64,000 nt of DNA from Gigantopelta aegis (taxonomy: Eukaryota > Mollusca > Gastropoda > Neomphalida > Peltospiridae): assembly GCF_016097555.1 (NCBI RefSeq), contig NC_054704.1, positions 31,052,959 through 31,116,958 of the forward strand. The letters run 5' to 3'. Shown in pieces: positions 1-11,963 of this stretch; positions within the stretch are counted from its first letter, which is position 1; the number at the start of each line of letters is the position of its first letter. The notes beneath the pieces were generated by a model. It was not told the origin of the DNA. It saw only the letters and a list, made by a program, of their open reading frames with translations, and did no database searches. The position numbers and the translations under genes are program-made.

Positions 1-178
1 AATTTGTATGCACCCGAATAACGTTATAAAAGGCAAAGTGTAATTGATCGATATTTAAATTGTTATTTATAGATACAATGTCACCTGGACATGGGTGTTC
101 ACGCAATGCTGTTAGATCTACTGGTAGACCAGTAGAGCTAATTTTAATCAGATTGCCCCTCTCTCCAGAAGAAATCAA
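1..178 (+). repeat. Partial TIR element, right-hand end
   Basis: This segment is one end of a palindromic DNA-transposon (MITE-like) family. The block around 100-160 (GTTAGATCTACTGG, then CTAATTTTAATCAGATTG) recurs reverse-complemented at about 27780-27945 and in both arms of the full-length copy at 51381-52002. The element is cut by the window edge on its inner side, so its total length here is unknown. No coding capacity is visible. Confidence 0.7.
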
Positions 179-320
179 TATTTGGCACAATAAAGAAATA
201 TTGCCTAAATGTAACTTTTAACAAGTTTCAGTTTAATAGATCATTTAAATTATTTGAAGTATTGTTTGGGACTCGCTTAAAAAAAAACACCTGATGGTTT
301 GTTTTGTGTCTTGATTGTAG

Positions 321-400
321 TTGTGGAGCAAGTTGAGAAGAGTGCATCGCTTTACAGCAAAACAATACAAGATCACCCTGTCTGTTTACTTGTGAAAATG
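321..400 (+). CDS. Penultimate coding exon of an unidentified gene
   Basis: The exon is bounded by an acceptor (TTGATTGTAG at 311-320) and a donor (ATG|GTTAGT at 400/401). Read with two leading bases that complete an upstream codon, it encodes a 26-residue stretch containing EQVEKSASLYSKTIQDHP and ending LLVKM. It ends in phase 0, which matches the start of the exon at 928. The coding text is amphipathic and mixed in composition, unlike the surrounding AT-rich sequence. I do not recognise the protein family. Upstream exons lie outside the window. The main uncertainty is that the call rests on splice signals and phase compatibility only. Confidence 0.6.
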
Positions 401-927
401 GTTAGTAGTTTCTCTTACAGTTTCTTTAATAGCATGACTAATATTGAACATTATTTTGTTTGCACATTTAAGAAAATGTGGTTTTTTGGGGGGTTTTTTT
501 AAAGTTGGTAAATTATGTAAATTTTATTGACTAGTCTGTAAAAATCATTATTTGGAATTAATCACTGATTTATCACTTGTTTCATATAAAGATAATGGAC
601 TGCAAAATACAAGTATTACTTTTATTAATGACAACATATAATACTACATTTGTGTGTGTGTTTGTTTTTCCACAAGTCCCAACATCATACGCAACACTAT
701 ACATAACAACATTGCTAGTGACAATTTGCTTTTGAATTTGAAATTACATACAGTATTTAATAGGCTCAGAGTGTAAAATTATAGTGGTCCAGCTTTGTTA
801 CAATTGTATGATCATTGCATTAATTTTATTACAAACACATTTTTAAGAAGCATCAAGTGAAACATTTTATTTTATTAGTGGTATTTCCATTTGATTGTTG
901 TTCCATTTGATTTAATTTTTCTTTCAG

Positions 928-1026
928 AACGATGGCTCTGTTTCCTTGGATGGAAAAAGTACAGATGGAACACTCCTGTCGAATGTTTTGGATGATGCAA
1001 AACAGTTGTTAACAGACACTTCCTAA
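928..1026 (+). CDS. Terminal coding exon of the same unidentified gene
   Basis: A pyrimidine-rich acceptor (TTTTTCTTTCAG, ending at 927) is followed by an open frame of 32 codons and TAA at 1024-1026. The peptide begins NDGSVSLDGKSTDG and ends DDAKQLLTDTS. The upstream exon (321-400) also ends in phase 0, so the two join without a frame change across a 527-bp intron. I cannot name the product. The 3' UTR follows. AATAAA-type hexamers occur at about 2193 and at several places further on, so the transcript end cannot be fixed from sequence alone. Confidence 0.65.
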   Translation, partial: NDGSVSLDGKSTDGTLLSNVLDDAKQLLTDTS

Positions 1027-2541
1027 CATTGTTGTGTGATTTATTTATCTGTACAGACTTGTGATAGAATTGTGACTTGTGATCCCCTGAAGTCGGTGCA
1101 TCGAAAACACTTCAGGGAAAGCAGGGTGTAAAAAGTGTATGTTGGGTCACTCGTATGATAGCAAATTGTTGTGGATTATGAAATATTCTGTGGTGATGCT
1201 AAACCAATATTCCTTTCAGTAGTGGAAATATTATCTTCAGTGGTTTTCAGATATGTAATAACAATATCTCTAGGTCTGTGATAGTTTCATAGACTCCTAT
1301 AGCATGTGTTAGTGTACTTGCCAAATTACAAATACAGCAATATAGAAATTTTGGCTTCAGTTTAATTTACAAAATATAAACCTAATGTAAGCTTGAAAAG
1401 TAATGTTCTGTATAAATGCTTGAGAAAACATAACTAGAACTTGTAGTGAAACCGTTCTCCAGTCTGTCTTCTTGAAGGGTCTGATTGAACAAGCTCCATC
1501 TAATTACTATATTTATCCAATGTTGGCTGGTGATTCAAAATGTGCTAATGTGGTAAACAAATTTTCATTTTTGTCCTGAAAGGAAAGTAATTTTTATAAT
1601 CAAACCAGCTCTGAATATAATTGTTTGTTCACCTGTCCTATCTGCTGAGGATTGTTAATATTTTGATGACAGAATATTGAATTATTTTTTTTACTTTTTT
1701 CTTTAAGATCATTTCAGTACTCTAACATTTTTTTTAAGTTACACAGTTTTCCAACTTAGCAAGCTACCAGTAAAAATATTCACAATATCTTTGTAATCTG
1801 ATGGATGTAAAAATGAGATCTCAATATCTTCTATGAAAATGCCTTTAATGTGGAACATGGATGTATATTTTTGACAAGCAAAATTTGCTTTGTCAACTTG
1901 TGATTATGTCATTCAATTGTATATTTCTCATGTGGATATTTTTATGTTGTGATTCCCTGCTGTTAAAAACACTTATATTGTTGTTGATTTTTTTCTGTAA
2001 ATATACATAATGTTGGTGTGTGAAAGGATAACATTTTAAATTAGGCTTGTCATAAGAATTCCACATTTGCTGCATCAGCATTTTCAGAAAATATTTCAGT
2101 GGGTCTACTATAAGGGCAGCATATTGGACTGCAATAATGTCAGTTTGATGAGTTATCTTTGAAAAGGTTCAGCCACACAGATAACTGAGCAAAATAAAGA
2201 CATATCGGCACCCTAGAACTAACCTTTTGGTAATACATGTAGTTATGAAATGGTCCAATTTTGCATTATAATTGACGAATGACAGCTGCTACAGTAAGTA
2301 TTCTTCATGTTGAGTAAAGCAACATTGTGACCTAAAATTTTATGGTTGTCTTCAAGGTAATATTGGCATCATTTACATTCAAAAAGCCTCTCTACTGAAT
2401 TGTTTTTTGCATGTATGGATGTCTCTTTTATTAAATGTACATCATGTTGATCGAATTTCTAGATGTTGTGTCCATTTAAAACATCTGTTTTGAATAAGTG
2501 CTTATCTTCACCTTCTGTCAAAGTTATAATGTCAGTTTCTA
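1027..2541. other. AT-rich sequence, probable 3' UTR then intergenic
   Basis: No coding exon, RNA gene or transposon was recognised here. The first part is likely 3' UTR of the plus-strand gene ending at 1026; an AATAAA hexamer at about 2193 is one possible polyadenylation signal. Confidence 0.4.
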
Positions 2542-3188
2542 GGGTAACCAGTCAATTCGTACCATAGTCATTTCGTACCCAATTTTACCATTTTGTACCC
2601 GTCATTTTGTACCATAGTTATTTGGTCATTTCGTACCCAAGTCATTTCATACCATGGTTATTTCATACCAGGTCTGTTTGGTCATTTCGTACCTCAATCA
2701 TTTATTGTGCAGCTTAGTTAAATGATGGATAGTAAAATGTCGAATTACTGGTTTAAAAAATAAACATTAGACTAATGCAATTATATTTGAAGCCCCACCC
2801 CTTAATAAAAAAAAAAAAAGAAAGAACAAGAAAATTATGATCTATTACTTTCATCGCGCCTCGCATTTTCGTTCATCATCATATTAATTACCAACGACAA
2901 CCTTGTGTTAGAATAACATATCAAGATCTAAGACAAGCCGATCTAAAAAAACCCATAATTACCCATGAAGACCATGTGTTACAAGGTATGTTTACACGGC
3001 AATGTTTATTCGTCAACAATAAAAATAAGAAGTGGCATACCATGACAAAAATAAGATACCGAGTACAAAATGACTGGTACGAAATGACCAAACATTATGG
3101 TACGAGATGGTAAAAAGTAGGTACAAAATGACCAAAGCACTATGGTACAAAATGACCATGAACTATGGTACGAAATGACTAGTAACCA
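2542..3188. mobile_element. Foldback-like element with subrepeat-built termini
   Basis: Both ends consist of many degenerate copies of a short motif, GTCATTTCGTACC. It points inward on the left (about 2550-2695) and reverse-complemented on the right (about 3060-3180, GGTACGAAATGAC). The outermost bases are also inverted: GGTAACCAGTC on the left and GACTAGTAACC on the right. The middle has no ORF, so this is non-autonomous. The plan resembles foldback elements and the Mutator-like element at 42998-44830. No convincing target duplication was found; the flanking nonamers agree at only six of nine positions. Confidence 0.7.
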
Positions 3189-5810
3189 TTTCCAGTCATG
3201 CTGAGGTTACAACGTTTTATTTCTGGTGTACATAGATAGCTTCATAGTTACTAATGCATTAGGTAGTATTACACTTTGGTCAAATGTTTAGTGTTTTCCA
3301 CTAATTCAGCATTTAAAATGAATAATTAGAGTAAGTAGAATAATTGAGCTTTATACAAGAATTTTTAAAAATGTAACTTGTTTTGATTGGCTGATTGGAC
3401 ATTAGGTAGAGGCTATTATGTGAAGAGGAAATTAATATAATACAATTTCTTTTTTAAAGAGTAATTTTATTTTGAAATTAAAAAATCTGCAATAAATAAT
3501 ATTGGGTGATTCATTGTTATTATTTTTTTAATATTGGTGTTGATCCACGGTAAATATTAGTTCATGAGTTTTTTGTTAGTACCATCTGCAGAGATGAATG
3601 TTTATACTGGTTTTTAGCAGCAAAGTCTGAAGAGATGGAACAGGCCACAGAAATTTGCGAAAAATTGTCATTTTGTTGATACATTTATAGCACAATCAAA
3701 TTTTGCTTAACGTATTTATGATTTGCACAGTGAATTTAAGATATTATTGACATGGATATCACGGGTTATGCAAAAAGGAAACGAGTTAACTGAATTTATT
3801 TTGTGTAACCCATAAATGGGTTATACAAAGGTTTGATTCTTGGAGGCTTGTGGAACGTAAGTACCTGCCTCATTCAAGCTTTCTTTATTTGACTATTCAT
3901 ATTAAACCCACCACAGTTTACAGTAGCTATATTTCTGTACAGTGAATATAATAATAAAAAAAGACAAAAAAATAAATGTCAAATCCATAAGATGGTTAGA
4001 TAAAAAGGAAAAGAAAACAATTTGATTCATAAAACTCTCTACAATATTACAAAAGGTCATTCCCATATTTATAACATATATTCTTATAATGTTGTCAAGC
4101 AATCTCCCTTTTTTTTTTTTTCAATGAATTTTTTGTTTGTGTATTAGCATTTCCATAAATGTGTGTAGCAACTGCGAAAACGGAGTAGGGATGTTAGTGA
4201 GTTATAGTTGCACATGGAAAGCTGTGTGTGCTAACAAGGTCGTGTCAAAACTTACTATGAGATGGTAGCAGTGACCAGTTTGCGGCTCTGGCTTATGGAC
4301 TACTGGTATATGTAGAAGGTATCATTTTAGAAAATGTGTGTAGAAAACAAACCAGAAGGTAGTAAAATAAAGTGCATTGGTTTTTTTTAAATTTTTCCAT
4401 CGCCTTTGTTTTTTTTGGGTTTTTTTGGTAGCCAGTTTTCATTTAAAAAATGACTACTGATGAGTAAGTTAAAGGCACAGTGGTTAAGAAAATGTTTGGG
4501 TGGAATTGAGGCATTGGGTTGTTTGGTTTATTGTACTTAATGGGACTAAACACTGTTTTTTTCAATATGTAAATGTTTGTTTTGCAGTGGTGACAGTAGT
4601 ATTGAGGTAAATGTAATCTACTTAATATTTACTGTTATTTATTGTTGTAGACCACATATGTATGTAATCTGTACAGGTTAGATAGAGTATGATTTAAAGA
4701 TTAATTCATTCTGCAAACAAATTGTTTTTAAGAATTAAAATGTCTTATTTATGATTTGTTTCCTTTCATAGTGAAATAATTGTACATTTGTCTGTACATC
4801 ACTGTATTTGTAATGAAACGAGATGTGTCTGATTTGGAGCAATTTACATAGTTAAAAGTGTGTGTGTGTGTGTGAACATTTAAATTTGGTTTAGCACACC
4901 TCTGAAACGGTTGACTAAATTTCAGGGTTTTTTTAGGGGGGGGGTGGGGGGAGGCTAACTGAATCCTGACTTCGGCTACAGATTTCCTGACCAAATTTAC
5001 AAAATTAATAATAAACATTATGGCTCTGAATAAAATAGTTTGTATTTATAACATTAACACTAGATACTCTATGTGATACCACATTAACAAAAATAATAAC
5101 TGAAATTACAAAATTGCATGCACCAAAAAATAGCTTTTTATTTATAAAATATAGTGAAATGAACTTGCATTGAAATATTTCCTTTGTTTCCTTTTCAAAA
5201 CCATTTACTTTTGTATGCAGTACATCAAGAAGAACATGTATGTTATGTCATGAAATAAAAGAATGCAAATGTTACCATATATGTTGTTGGGACCACCATG
5301 TTGGTATGTACAGTATGTTAATTTAATGTGCCCATAACAGTGGGGTTGTTGTATTGTGTTGAAGTTGTCTTGTTAATATAGGTCTTCAGAAAAAACCTAT
5401 AAATTCCTTATAAATAATTAAGAAATAAACCCACTTCAAAGAGTATTAAAAGGCCTTTCAATGTGTACAATGTACATGTGATAAAGTTTTGATTATATAT
5501 TTTAATTAAAAGCACCTAGTATTTCACAATTGCACATAAAAATTATAAAATACAAAGTATGAAATTAGCTTAAAAACTATTTTGAATAAAAAAAAAAAAA
5601 ATTATTGAATTATAGTTATATTTATAATTAACTTGCTGTCTTTATTGTAATGTATGCTATAATGCATTTAAATTCAGTTTGTAAATTTAAGAATTGGAAT
5701 CTTACGTAATTCACAAAATTCTTTTTGACTGTCTTGAGCAACAATACATGGCCCTTGCAAGTCATTTTGCATTGCACAGCAAGATCAAAAAGTTACAAGA
5801 GATTAGTGAA
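3189..5810. other. AT-rich non-coding stretch
   Basis: I see no gene here. It contains A/T homopolymers, a short TG run near 4860 and a G-rich run near 4936-4952. Small open frames lack splice context or recognisable content. Confidence 0.4.
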
Positions 5811-5811
5811 T

Positions 5812-5932
5812 TAGGCCCCAGGACCCTGTTGTACAATACAATCTTAGCATTACGATCACCGTAAGTGCACAACTCCTTTATATGCTTAAGGTGATTTTAG
5901 CACTAAGATTGCTTCATGGAACAAGGCCCAGA
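5812..5932. repeat. Short hairpin repeat
   Basis: Two inverted arms, with ACAATCTTAGCATTACGATCACC on the left written here as its core ATCTTAGCATTACGATCACC and GGTGATTTTAGCACTAAGAT on the right, flank about 28 bases of loop. The outer parts (GGCCCCAGGACCCTGTTGTAC and CATGGAACAAGGCCC) also pair partly. It is a small palindromic interspersed repeat without coding content. Confidence 0.55.
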
Positions 5933-5954
5933 TACACGTGTATTGCAATGTATG

Positions 5955-5991
<37 letters not shown>

Positions 5992-5994
<3 letters not shown>

Positions 5995-6518
5995 TCTCAA
6001 CAAAAAGTAGGGGAACTCTAATAGGAATTTACATTGCAATTGCCAAAGTTGTAAGGTATATTAGCTGTGGGGAATGGTTATATGATAATAGTGAATTAAT
6101 TGGACAAACATTACAACCGGTAGTTCAGTATTACAGTAGGTTTTATGACCACCAAACATCTTGAAGGACGATTGGGGTCAGAAGTGAAATTTGAAAGTTG
6201 ATGTGGGTTTTTTCAGTAAATCGCAAATTCAAACAATAAAAATGACTAAAAACAATAACAACTGTATGATCAACAGAATGAAAATGAAAAGTGATTAATG
6301 GACCTTCATGGAAATTGTCAAAATCGAGAATGACACCCCACGCTGTGTACAGGGCAACTGCGTGATGCACATGCAAACTATTGAATGTGTTTCGGTGTGT
6401 GGATAAACAGACCTAAATGTTCTTTACTAGGATGTCTGTGGTCAAAACATATGTTCAGTCTAATAGTTGATATTAACATTAATATTTCAGGTTCCCCTAC
6501 TTTTTTTTTTTAAGAGTA
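5992..6518. mobile_element. Mariner-type MITE
   Basis: Inverted ends ACTCTCAACAAAAAGTAGGG (left, about 5993) and CCCCTACTTTTTTTTTTTAA followed by GAGTA (right, about 6495-6518) bound a 525-bp body. Both ends sit in TA-rich sequence (TA repeat at 5957-5993 and TATATAT at 6517), consistent with TA target choice in the Tc1/mariner superfamily. No transposase frame is present. Confidence 0.6.
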
Positions 6519-8232
6519 TATATATCAGAATAAATGTGAGTTGATTCAAAAATTATTACAATTACCAATTATTGACATTGTTCATGTGATACACACTAGC
6601 AATTAAAATCTATCCATTAAATCAGTAGTTCTTCCTATATATAGGATCACTTCAATGCTCACTTTGTTGCAATAATTTATGCTATTAATAGTGTGTAGTC
6701 AAAATAGAATAAATGTTGGTTGCATTCTAGTACTTAAGCATGATGGGGAATGATGTAATATTGTATTGGTATGAACATGAATTGGATGTATCCAATATGT
6801 TATGTGTTCATAACTGTCCACTGTTTGTAAAATGAAAAATAATTAATTTATAATGAAATCAAAACCTTATTGATCTTTAAACCCATTGAGTTCTCATGTG
6901 ATGCCAATTTAACTATTTATTGTACTGGAACAGTGCAATTATTGTATAGTGCCCTTTTATCAAACTTGGTCCCCCCCTTTTTCCTGGATCCGCCCATTTT
7001 GTCATATATTTTGTTCATAACTGTCCACTGATAAAATGAAAAATAGTAATTTATTACAAAAACCTTATTGATCTTTAAACATGAGTCATGTGTTAACTAT
7101 TTATTGTACTGAAACAGTGCAATTATTAATAGTTTATTATCAAACTTGGGTTTTTTTTCTTATTTTGTCAATATTTTGTTACAAATACCTATTTTTATTT
7201 TCGGGGATTACTGCAAATGTTATCTATATAATTATATGTGCATTTTTACCATATGAATAACTGCATTTTTTAAGCAGTGCCATTTCAAGCATGGGTAGTC
7301 CTGCAAGAACAATTGATTTTTTTTTCAATCTTGATACCGGGTGACAGTTTCCTCATGTTTTACAGTTGTATTTAAATGATCAATTGAAAATGACCTTGGG
7401 CTCTTTTTAAAATAACTAATTTCCGGTCATAAACTGTATAAAAACTACATGTAATGGTTTATGGACCATGTAATGTTTATGAAATGACACATTGTGACAT
7501 ACTACGGTATAGTTTGACACTGCGACATACTGATGTATAATTTAAAGGGCTTATATGTAACATCCTTCTGGTTGTAAGAGTTGGTAACAATATATTTGTA
7601 AAAACAGAATTTGTTAAATTTGTATGTTTCTTTTCATTATGGTATATGAGGGAACGTTGGGGAAAGGGTGTTGGTTAGGTGTGTAAAGTGTTCTGTACCC
7701 TACAGTATTGTGCTCACATTAAACATAGGCCGTGTGTTATCTGTCAGTGAGTTTATAGTGCTGGTATATAGATTATAATATCGTACGAATAAAAAAAATT
7801 ATATTATTTCTTATGTACATGGTACTGCCGGTCCTTGGTTTATTATATCCTTTGAAATATGCATCAGCTTTCAGCAAGAGTATTCATGCCATTGTGACAA
7901 AACTGTTCTTAAATCATTTGTAATTATACAGAAATCATGTGAAACATTGAATTGTACATTTCAGATGTATTTTAAAACAATAAAGAAGCCAAACCTATTT
8001 TCCCATTGTATGTCGTGTATATTGTGATGGTTTAAATTAACACTATGCATTTATTACCCATATGGTTAAACATATCTTGGTACATATCAAAGTGATAGTC
8101 ACCAATTGGCGCACTACAACCGTACATGAATTTTTAAATGTCGAAGTTTGGGTATTAAGTTTGTTTTTTCTTTGGGGGGGGGGTTATTGTTGGGGTTTTT
8201 TTAAAGGGCTTATTATTGTGGCAAATAATCAA
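6519..8232. other. AT-rich non-coding stretch with a diverged direct duplication
   Basis: No gene is evident. About 6828-6985 and 7020-7150 are related direct copies: both contain 'ctgtccactg', 'aaacagtgcaattatt' and 'ttatcaaacttgg'. An AATAAA hexamer lies at about 7979. Confidence 0.4.
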
Positions 8233-8612
8233 TCTGATCAGGGTTCGCACGGGCCTGGAAAAGTCCTTGAATTTTGACGTAGTACTTGAAAAGTACTGGA
8301 ATTTTGCAAATTCAGAAAAGGTCCTGGAAAAGTACTGGAATTTCATTAAAAACTACTTGAAAATTGCCGAAATGTACTTTAGGTTTTTTTACAAGCAGAA
8401 TGTGTCTCTTACTGATTAAAATCTGGAAAAAATAGTAAATATTTGCTGACGTATTTCTCGGGTATTTGTCGTAATCAAAACCCGGAAGTGATATGTGTTG
8501 CTGCCGATATATATAGACTGGCATACAAGTCCTTGTTGCGCTTGCTATATGCACCACAGTGTGAAGATTAAAGTAGACTGGGCTGCTGTCTACTGGAAAC
8601 ACGGTGCATTAC

Positions 8613-9063
8613 AGGTTGGACTATACCAATTCAAATCCCATAGGCGACCATGTTAACGTTTGTGCTTAAAAACACTATATGCAATATATACCCAAACTAT
8701 GACCCATAAATATCAGTACTACAACCCCTACCTCAAAGTATTAACTGCAGAAAATGGTACCTTTCATGGCTCATTTTCGGTATAACCAGATGTTTTTACA
8801 ACACCCCTAGTTTCGCACAAAATTTTAGTACTGGTTTTTTTACATGTACCCCATACATGTTCCAAGCACAAGGCTACTTGACACAGTGGTACTAGATGAA
8901 TTAAAATTGTATACATTTTTAGCCCAGATGAAACTATTTTTTTTTACAACCAACACACTCACATTGATAACCAAACAGGACTTGTGGTGTTAACTTCTCT
9001 ATCAAAAGTTTGGTGCACCTCGAACTTCGACCCAGCCGGGAATTAATTGGTATAGTGCTACCT
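8613..9063 (+). mobile_element. TIR element family A, copy 1
   Basis: This 451-bp copy begins AGGTTGGACTATACCAATT and ends with the inverted AATTGGTATAGTGCTACCT (16 of 19 matched). It is almost identical to copy 2 at 11050-11503. Diverged minus-strand copies lie at 47070-47461 and 49868-50279. There is no ORF of note, so it is non-autonomous. Confidence 0.75.
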
Positions 9064-9163
9064 ATACTGATAACATACATGTTTCAAAAGGTGGCGAATC
9101 ATGTGTTTTTATAACAACCAGGATCTGGTGTCTTCTAACATACTGACAACTTCACTGAAACTG

Positions 9164-9549
9164 ACCGGCCTCGGTGGCGTCGTGGTTAGGCCATCGGTCT
9201 ACAGGCTGGTAGGTACTGGGTTCGGATCCCAGTCGAGCCATGGGATTTTTAATCCAGATACCGACTCCAAACCTTGAGTGAGTGCTCCGCAAGGCTCAAT
9301 GGGTAGGTGTAAACCACTTGCACCGACCAGTGATCCATAACTGGTTCAATAAAGGCCATGGTTTGTGCTATCCTGCCTGTGGGAAGTGCAAATAAAAGAT
9401 CCCTTGCTGCTAATCGGAAAGAGTAGCCCATGTAGTGGCAACAGCGGGTTTCCTCTCAAACTCTGTATGGTCCTTAACCATGTCTGACGCCACATAACCG
9501 TAAATAAAATGTGTTGAGTGCGTCGTTAAATAAAACATTTCTTTCTTTT
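9164..9549 (+). mobile_element. tRNA-derived SINE, full length
   Basis: The head has RNA polymerase III promoter-like boxes: TGGCGTCGTGGTTAGG (box A) and GGTTCGGATCC (box B). It ends with the tail GTGCGTCGTTAAATAAAACA and a T-rich stretch. A perfect 10-bp target duplication ACTGAAACTG flanks it at 9154-9163 and 9550-9559, which fixes both boundaries. Parts of the body recur in other SINEs of this window (for example 23234-23460 and 34372-34682). Confidence 0.85.
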
Positions 9550-9559
9550 ACTGAAACTG

Positions 9560-11049
9560 TTGTTTCTACAGTGCAACCTAATATAATGTACACCTCACAA
9601 GGCACATGTATTTTGGACAGTTTTGTACAAATGCAATATGTCATATTTGAAAGAATTTTTTTTTTAATAATAATACTCCTGAAGATATTTACTGTCAGAT
9701 GTGTGTGTGTGTGCTCAGCTATATGTGTAGAGACAACATGGATATTCAGAGTACCTCACCTCCTTAAACCTATTCCATTGAAACACATGTACTTGACTGA
9801 CCCCTAGATTATGAAGACCTTAACAGGCACATCCAAGAAATGTCAGTATTAAAAAAATGCAATGTCTGAGGAAGGAAAGATCAACATGACTGCACCTGTA
9901 TGAAGTAATGACTTCATGTCCTGCACATCACTGTTGGAGGGAAATCCTGTATGCTGAGTGTGGCTGTCTTCAAGTTACCATGTGCGGGAATTTCAAATCC
10001 ATCAGTTATGCAGATTTTAAAAATGGACCATCAAAACGATTGACTGACTATATTTTATGTATACCCTACTGTAGTTGGAGGTTTTAAATATTTGTATTAT
10101 TTGGAATTATCATGCAGCTTTCACATATTTATTTTTGATTCATTACTAAACAAACATGTTTTTAAATGACATAATTACCCGAACATCTATTTTATTGCAT
10201 TTTTTCTAATCCAGATCAATACAATATGTATATTGGATGTATTCATACAATCTGTAATCCAGCAAATTATTTAGCTATTAACATTGGATAATACAGCTTT
10301 AACAATAAAATAAATTATCAACTTACACCAAGGTAGATAATTGGTTCTAAATCTAGTATACACTTAAAATGCACTTCATGGGAGCAAACTAAGTGATTAC
10401 TTTTTTTTTAAAGATTTGATCTGGACACCTAAAGATATGTTTAACAAGCTTATTGTTATGTATAAATGAGAACAGAAGGCACAATAGTGACCAAAAATTT
10501 AATTATGACTTTGGTAAAGTTTTTCTTCAAATTAATTTTTGTGTGTGCATAAAACTACAAATTTGTCTAAAATATGACTTAGCACCCTATAGGTATGTCA
10601 AAAGGACGATAAAAATCAAGGTCTTTAAAAAGTTAAGCTTTCAGAAGTACCTACATGAAACATTAACTATGTTTATGGAAATTAAAGACATTAACCCAAT
10701 ATTGGCACATGTTATTTTTAATATAAAAATAAATTGCTATTAAAATCTAAGTTCAGATTGCTTAGATATATTACCATATTTAAGAGTAGTTGTATATGGC
10801 AAGTCAAACACCATGTAAATAAAAATATTCAAATCTTTATAGTATGAATTATAGGCCAAAACCAACTTTTCCTCAGTGCTAATTTTTATTCAAACTCCAT
10901 TCAGAGCCATGTACAGTAATTATTGTCAAGGTCAAGGTCCTTGTGAACTTACATGGCCGAGTGACGGCTAATTAATCAAATAGTATAGTTTAATTTAATT
11001 AAATGACACAAATCATAATCTTTTTTATTATGCACTGAATATGAGCTAT
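9560..11049. other. Interior of the hAT-like element or host spacer
   Basis: No gene recognised. A 96-codon open frame at 10453-10743 has Lys/Ile/Asn-rich AT-driven content and no family signature, so it is not called. Confidence 0.35.
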
Positions 11050-11503
11050 AGGTTGGACTATACCAATTCAAATCCCATAGGCGACCATGTTAACGTTTGT
11101 GTTTAAAAACACTATATGCAATATATCAACCAAACTATGACCCATAAATATCAGTACTACAACCCCTACCTCAAAGTATTAACTGCAGAAAATGGTACCT
11201 TTCATGGCTCATTTTCGGTATAACCAGATGTTTTTACAACACCCCTAGTTTCGCACAAAATTTTAGTACTGTTTTTTTTACATGTACCCCATACATGTTC
11301 CAAGCACAAGGCTACTTGACACAGTGGTACTAGATGAATTAAAATTGTATACATTTTTAGCCCAGATGAAACTAATTTTTTTTACAACCAACACACTCAC
11401 ATTGATAACCAAACACAAGACTTGTGGTGTTAACTTCTCTATCAAAAGTTTGGTGCACCTCGAACTTCGACCCAGCCGGAAATTAATTGGTATAGTGCTA
11501 CCT
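11050..11503 (+). mobile_element. TIR element family A, copy 2
   Basis: This copy is nearly identical to 8613-9063, with the same orientation and the same termini. Differences are a few substitutions and 1-2 base indels. The closeness of the two copies, compared with the diverged ones near 47 and 50 kb, points to recent activity or local duplication. Confidence 0.75.
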
Positions 11504-11764
11504 ACTAATAGTTGAACCGGTTTATGAGCGAGACAGGTAACCAGTCGTGTGCTGAAAAACGGTCAGCTGTAGTTAACTAGTGATGTGTGTGTGTTAAACT
11601 GCTTGTAACATTGTGCCAAAGACTACTTGAAAACTGAAAAATATACTTGAAAAGTACTGGAATTTCTGTTCACCAGGTCTGTATGAACCATGTCTGATTG
11701 AAATTGGTTTCACTTGTTTAGCAGTAGTAATAGTTCTGCACTAGGGGCCTATTTCACAAAACAT

Positions 11765-11860
11765 CGTAAGTTTGCGTCTGCGACTAGCAGTTAAACCGGT
11801 CATATGTTTACACGTAAGTTTGCGTCTGCGACAAGCAGTTAAACCGGTCATATGTTTACA
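11765..11860 (+). repeat. 48-bp tandem duplication
   Basis: Two adjacent units of CGTAAGTTTGCGTCTGCGAC followed by 28 further bases differ at one site (actagcag versus acaagcag). A TA microsatellite follows at 11924-11960. Confidence 0.8.
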
Positions 11861-11920
11861 CGTATTTGGCATCTTATTTCACACAGACAATTACACCACT
11901 ACAGAAGATGAGCATTTTAA

Positions 11921-11960
<40 letters not shown>

Positions 11961-11963
<3 letters not shown>

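Larger units (their letters stand above)
8239..11692. mobile_element. hAT-like element with nested insertions
   Basis: The ends CAGGGTTCGCACGGGCCTGG (8239-8258) and CCAGGTCTGTATGAACCATG (11673-11692) are inverted copies of each other, matching at about 14 of 20 positions. Immediately outside each end is the direct repeat TCTGAT (8233-8238 and 11693-11698). A CTTGAAAAGTACTGGAATTT motif occurs just inside both ends. The CAG terminus suggests hAT, but the visible duplication is 6 bp rather than the usual 8. No transposase remains. The interior is occupied by two copies of a TIR element (8613-9063, 11050-11503), a SINE (9164-9549) and unassigned sequence. Confidence 0.55.

Noticed and set aside
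4452..4500. CTGATGAG motif as another hammerhead core
   Set aside because: No GAAAC with a pairing stem II, and no complementary stem I nearby.
9164..9260. Functional tRNA gene at the box A/box B head
   Set aside because: It does not fold to a complete cloverleaf by eye and continues into a SINE body flanked by a target duplication.
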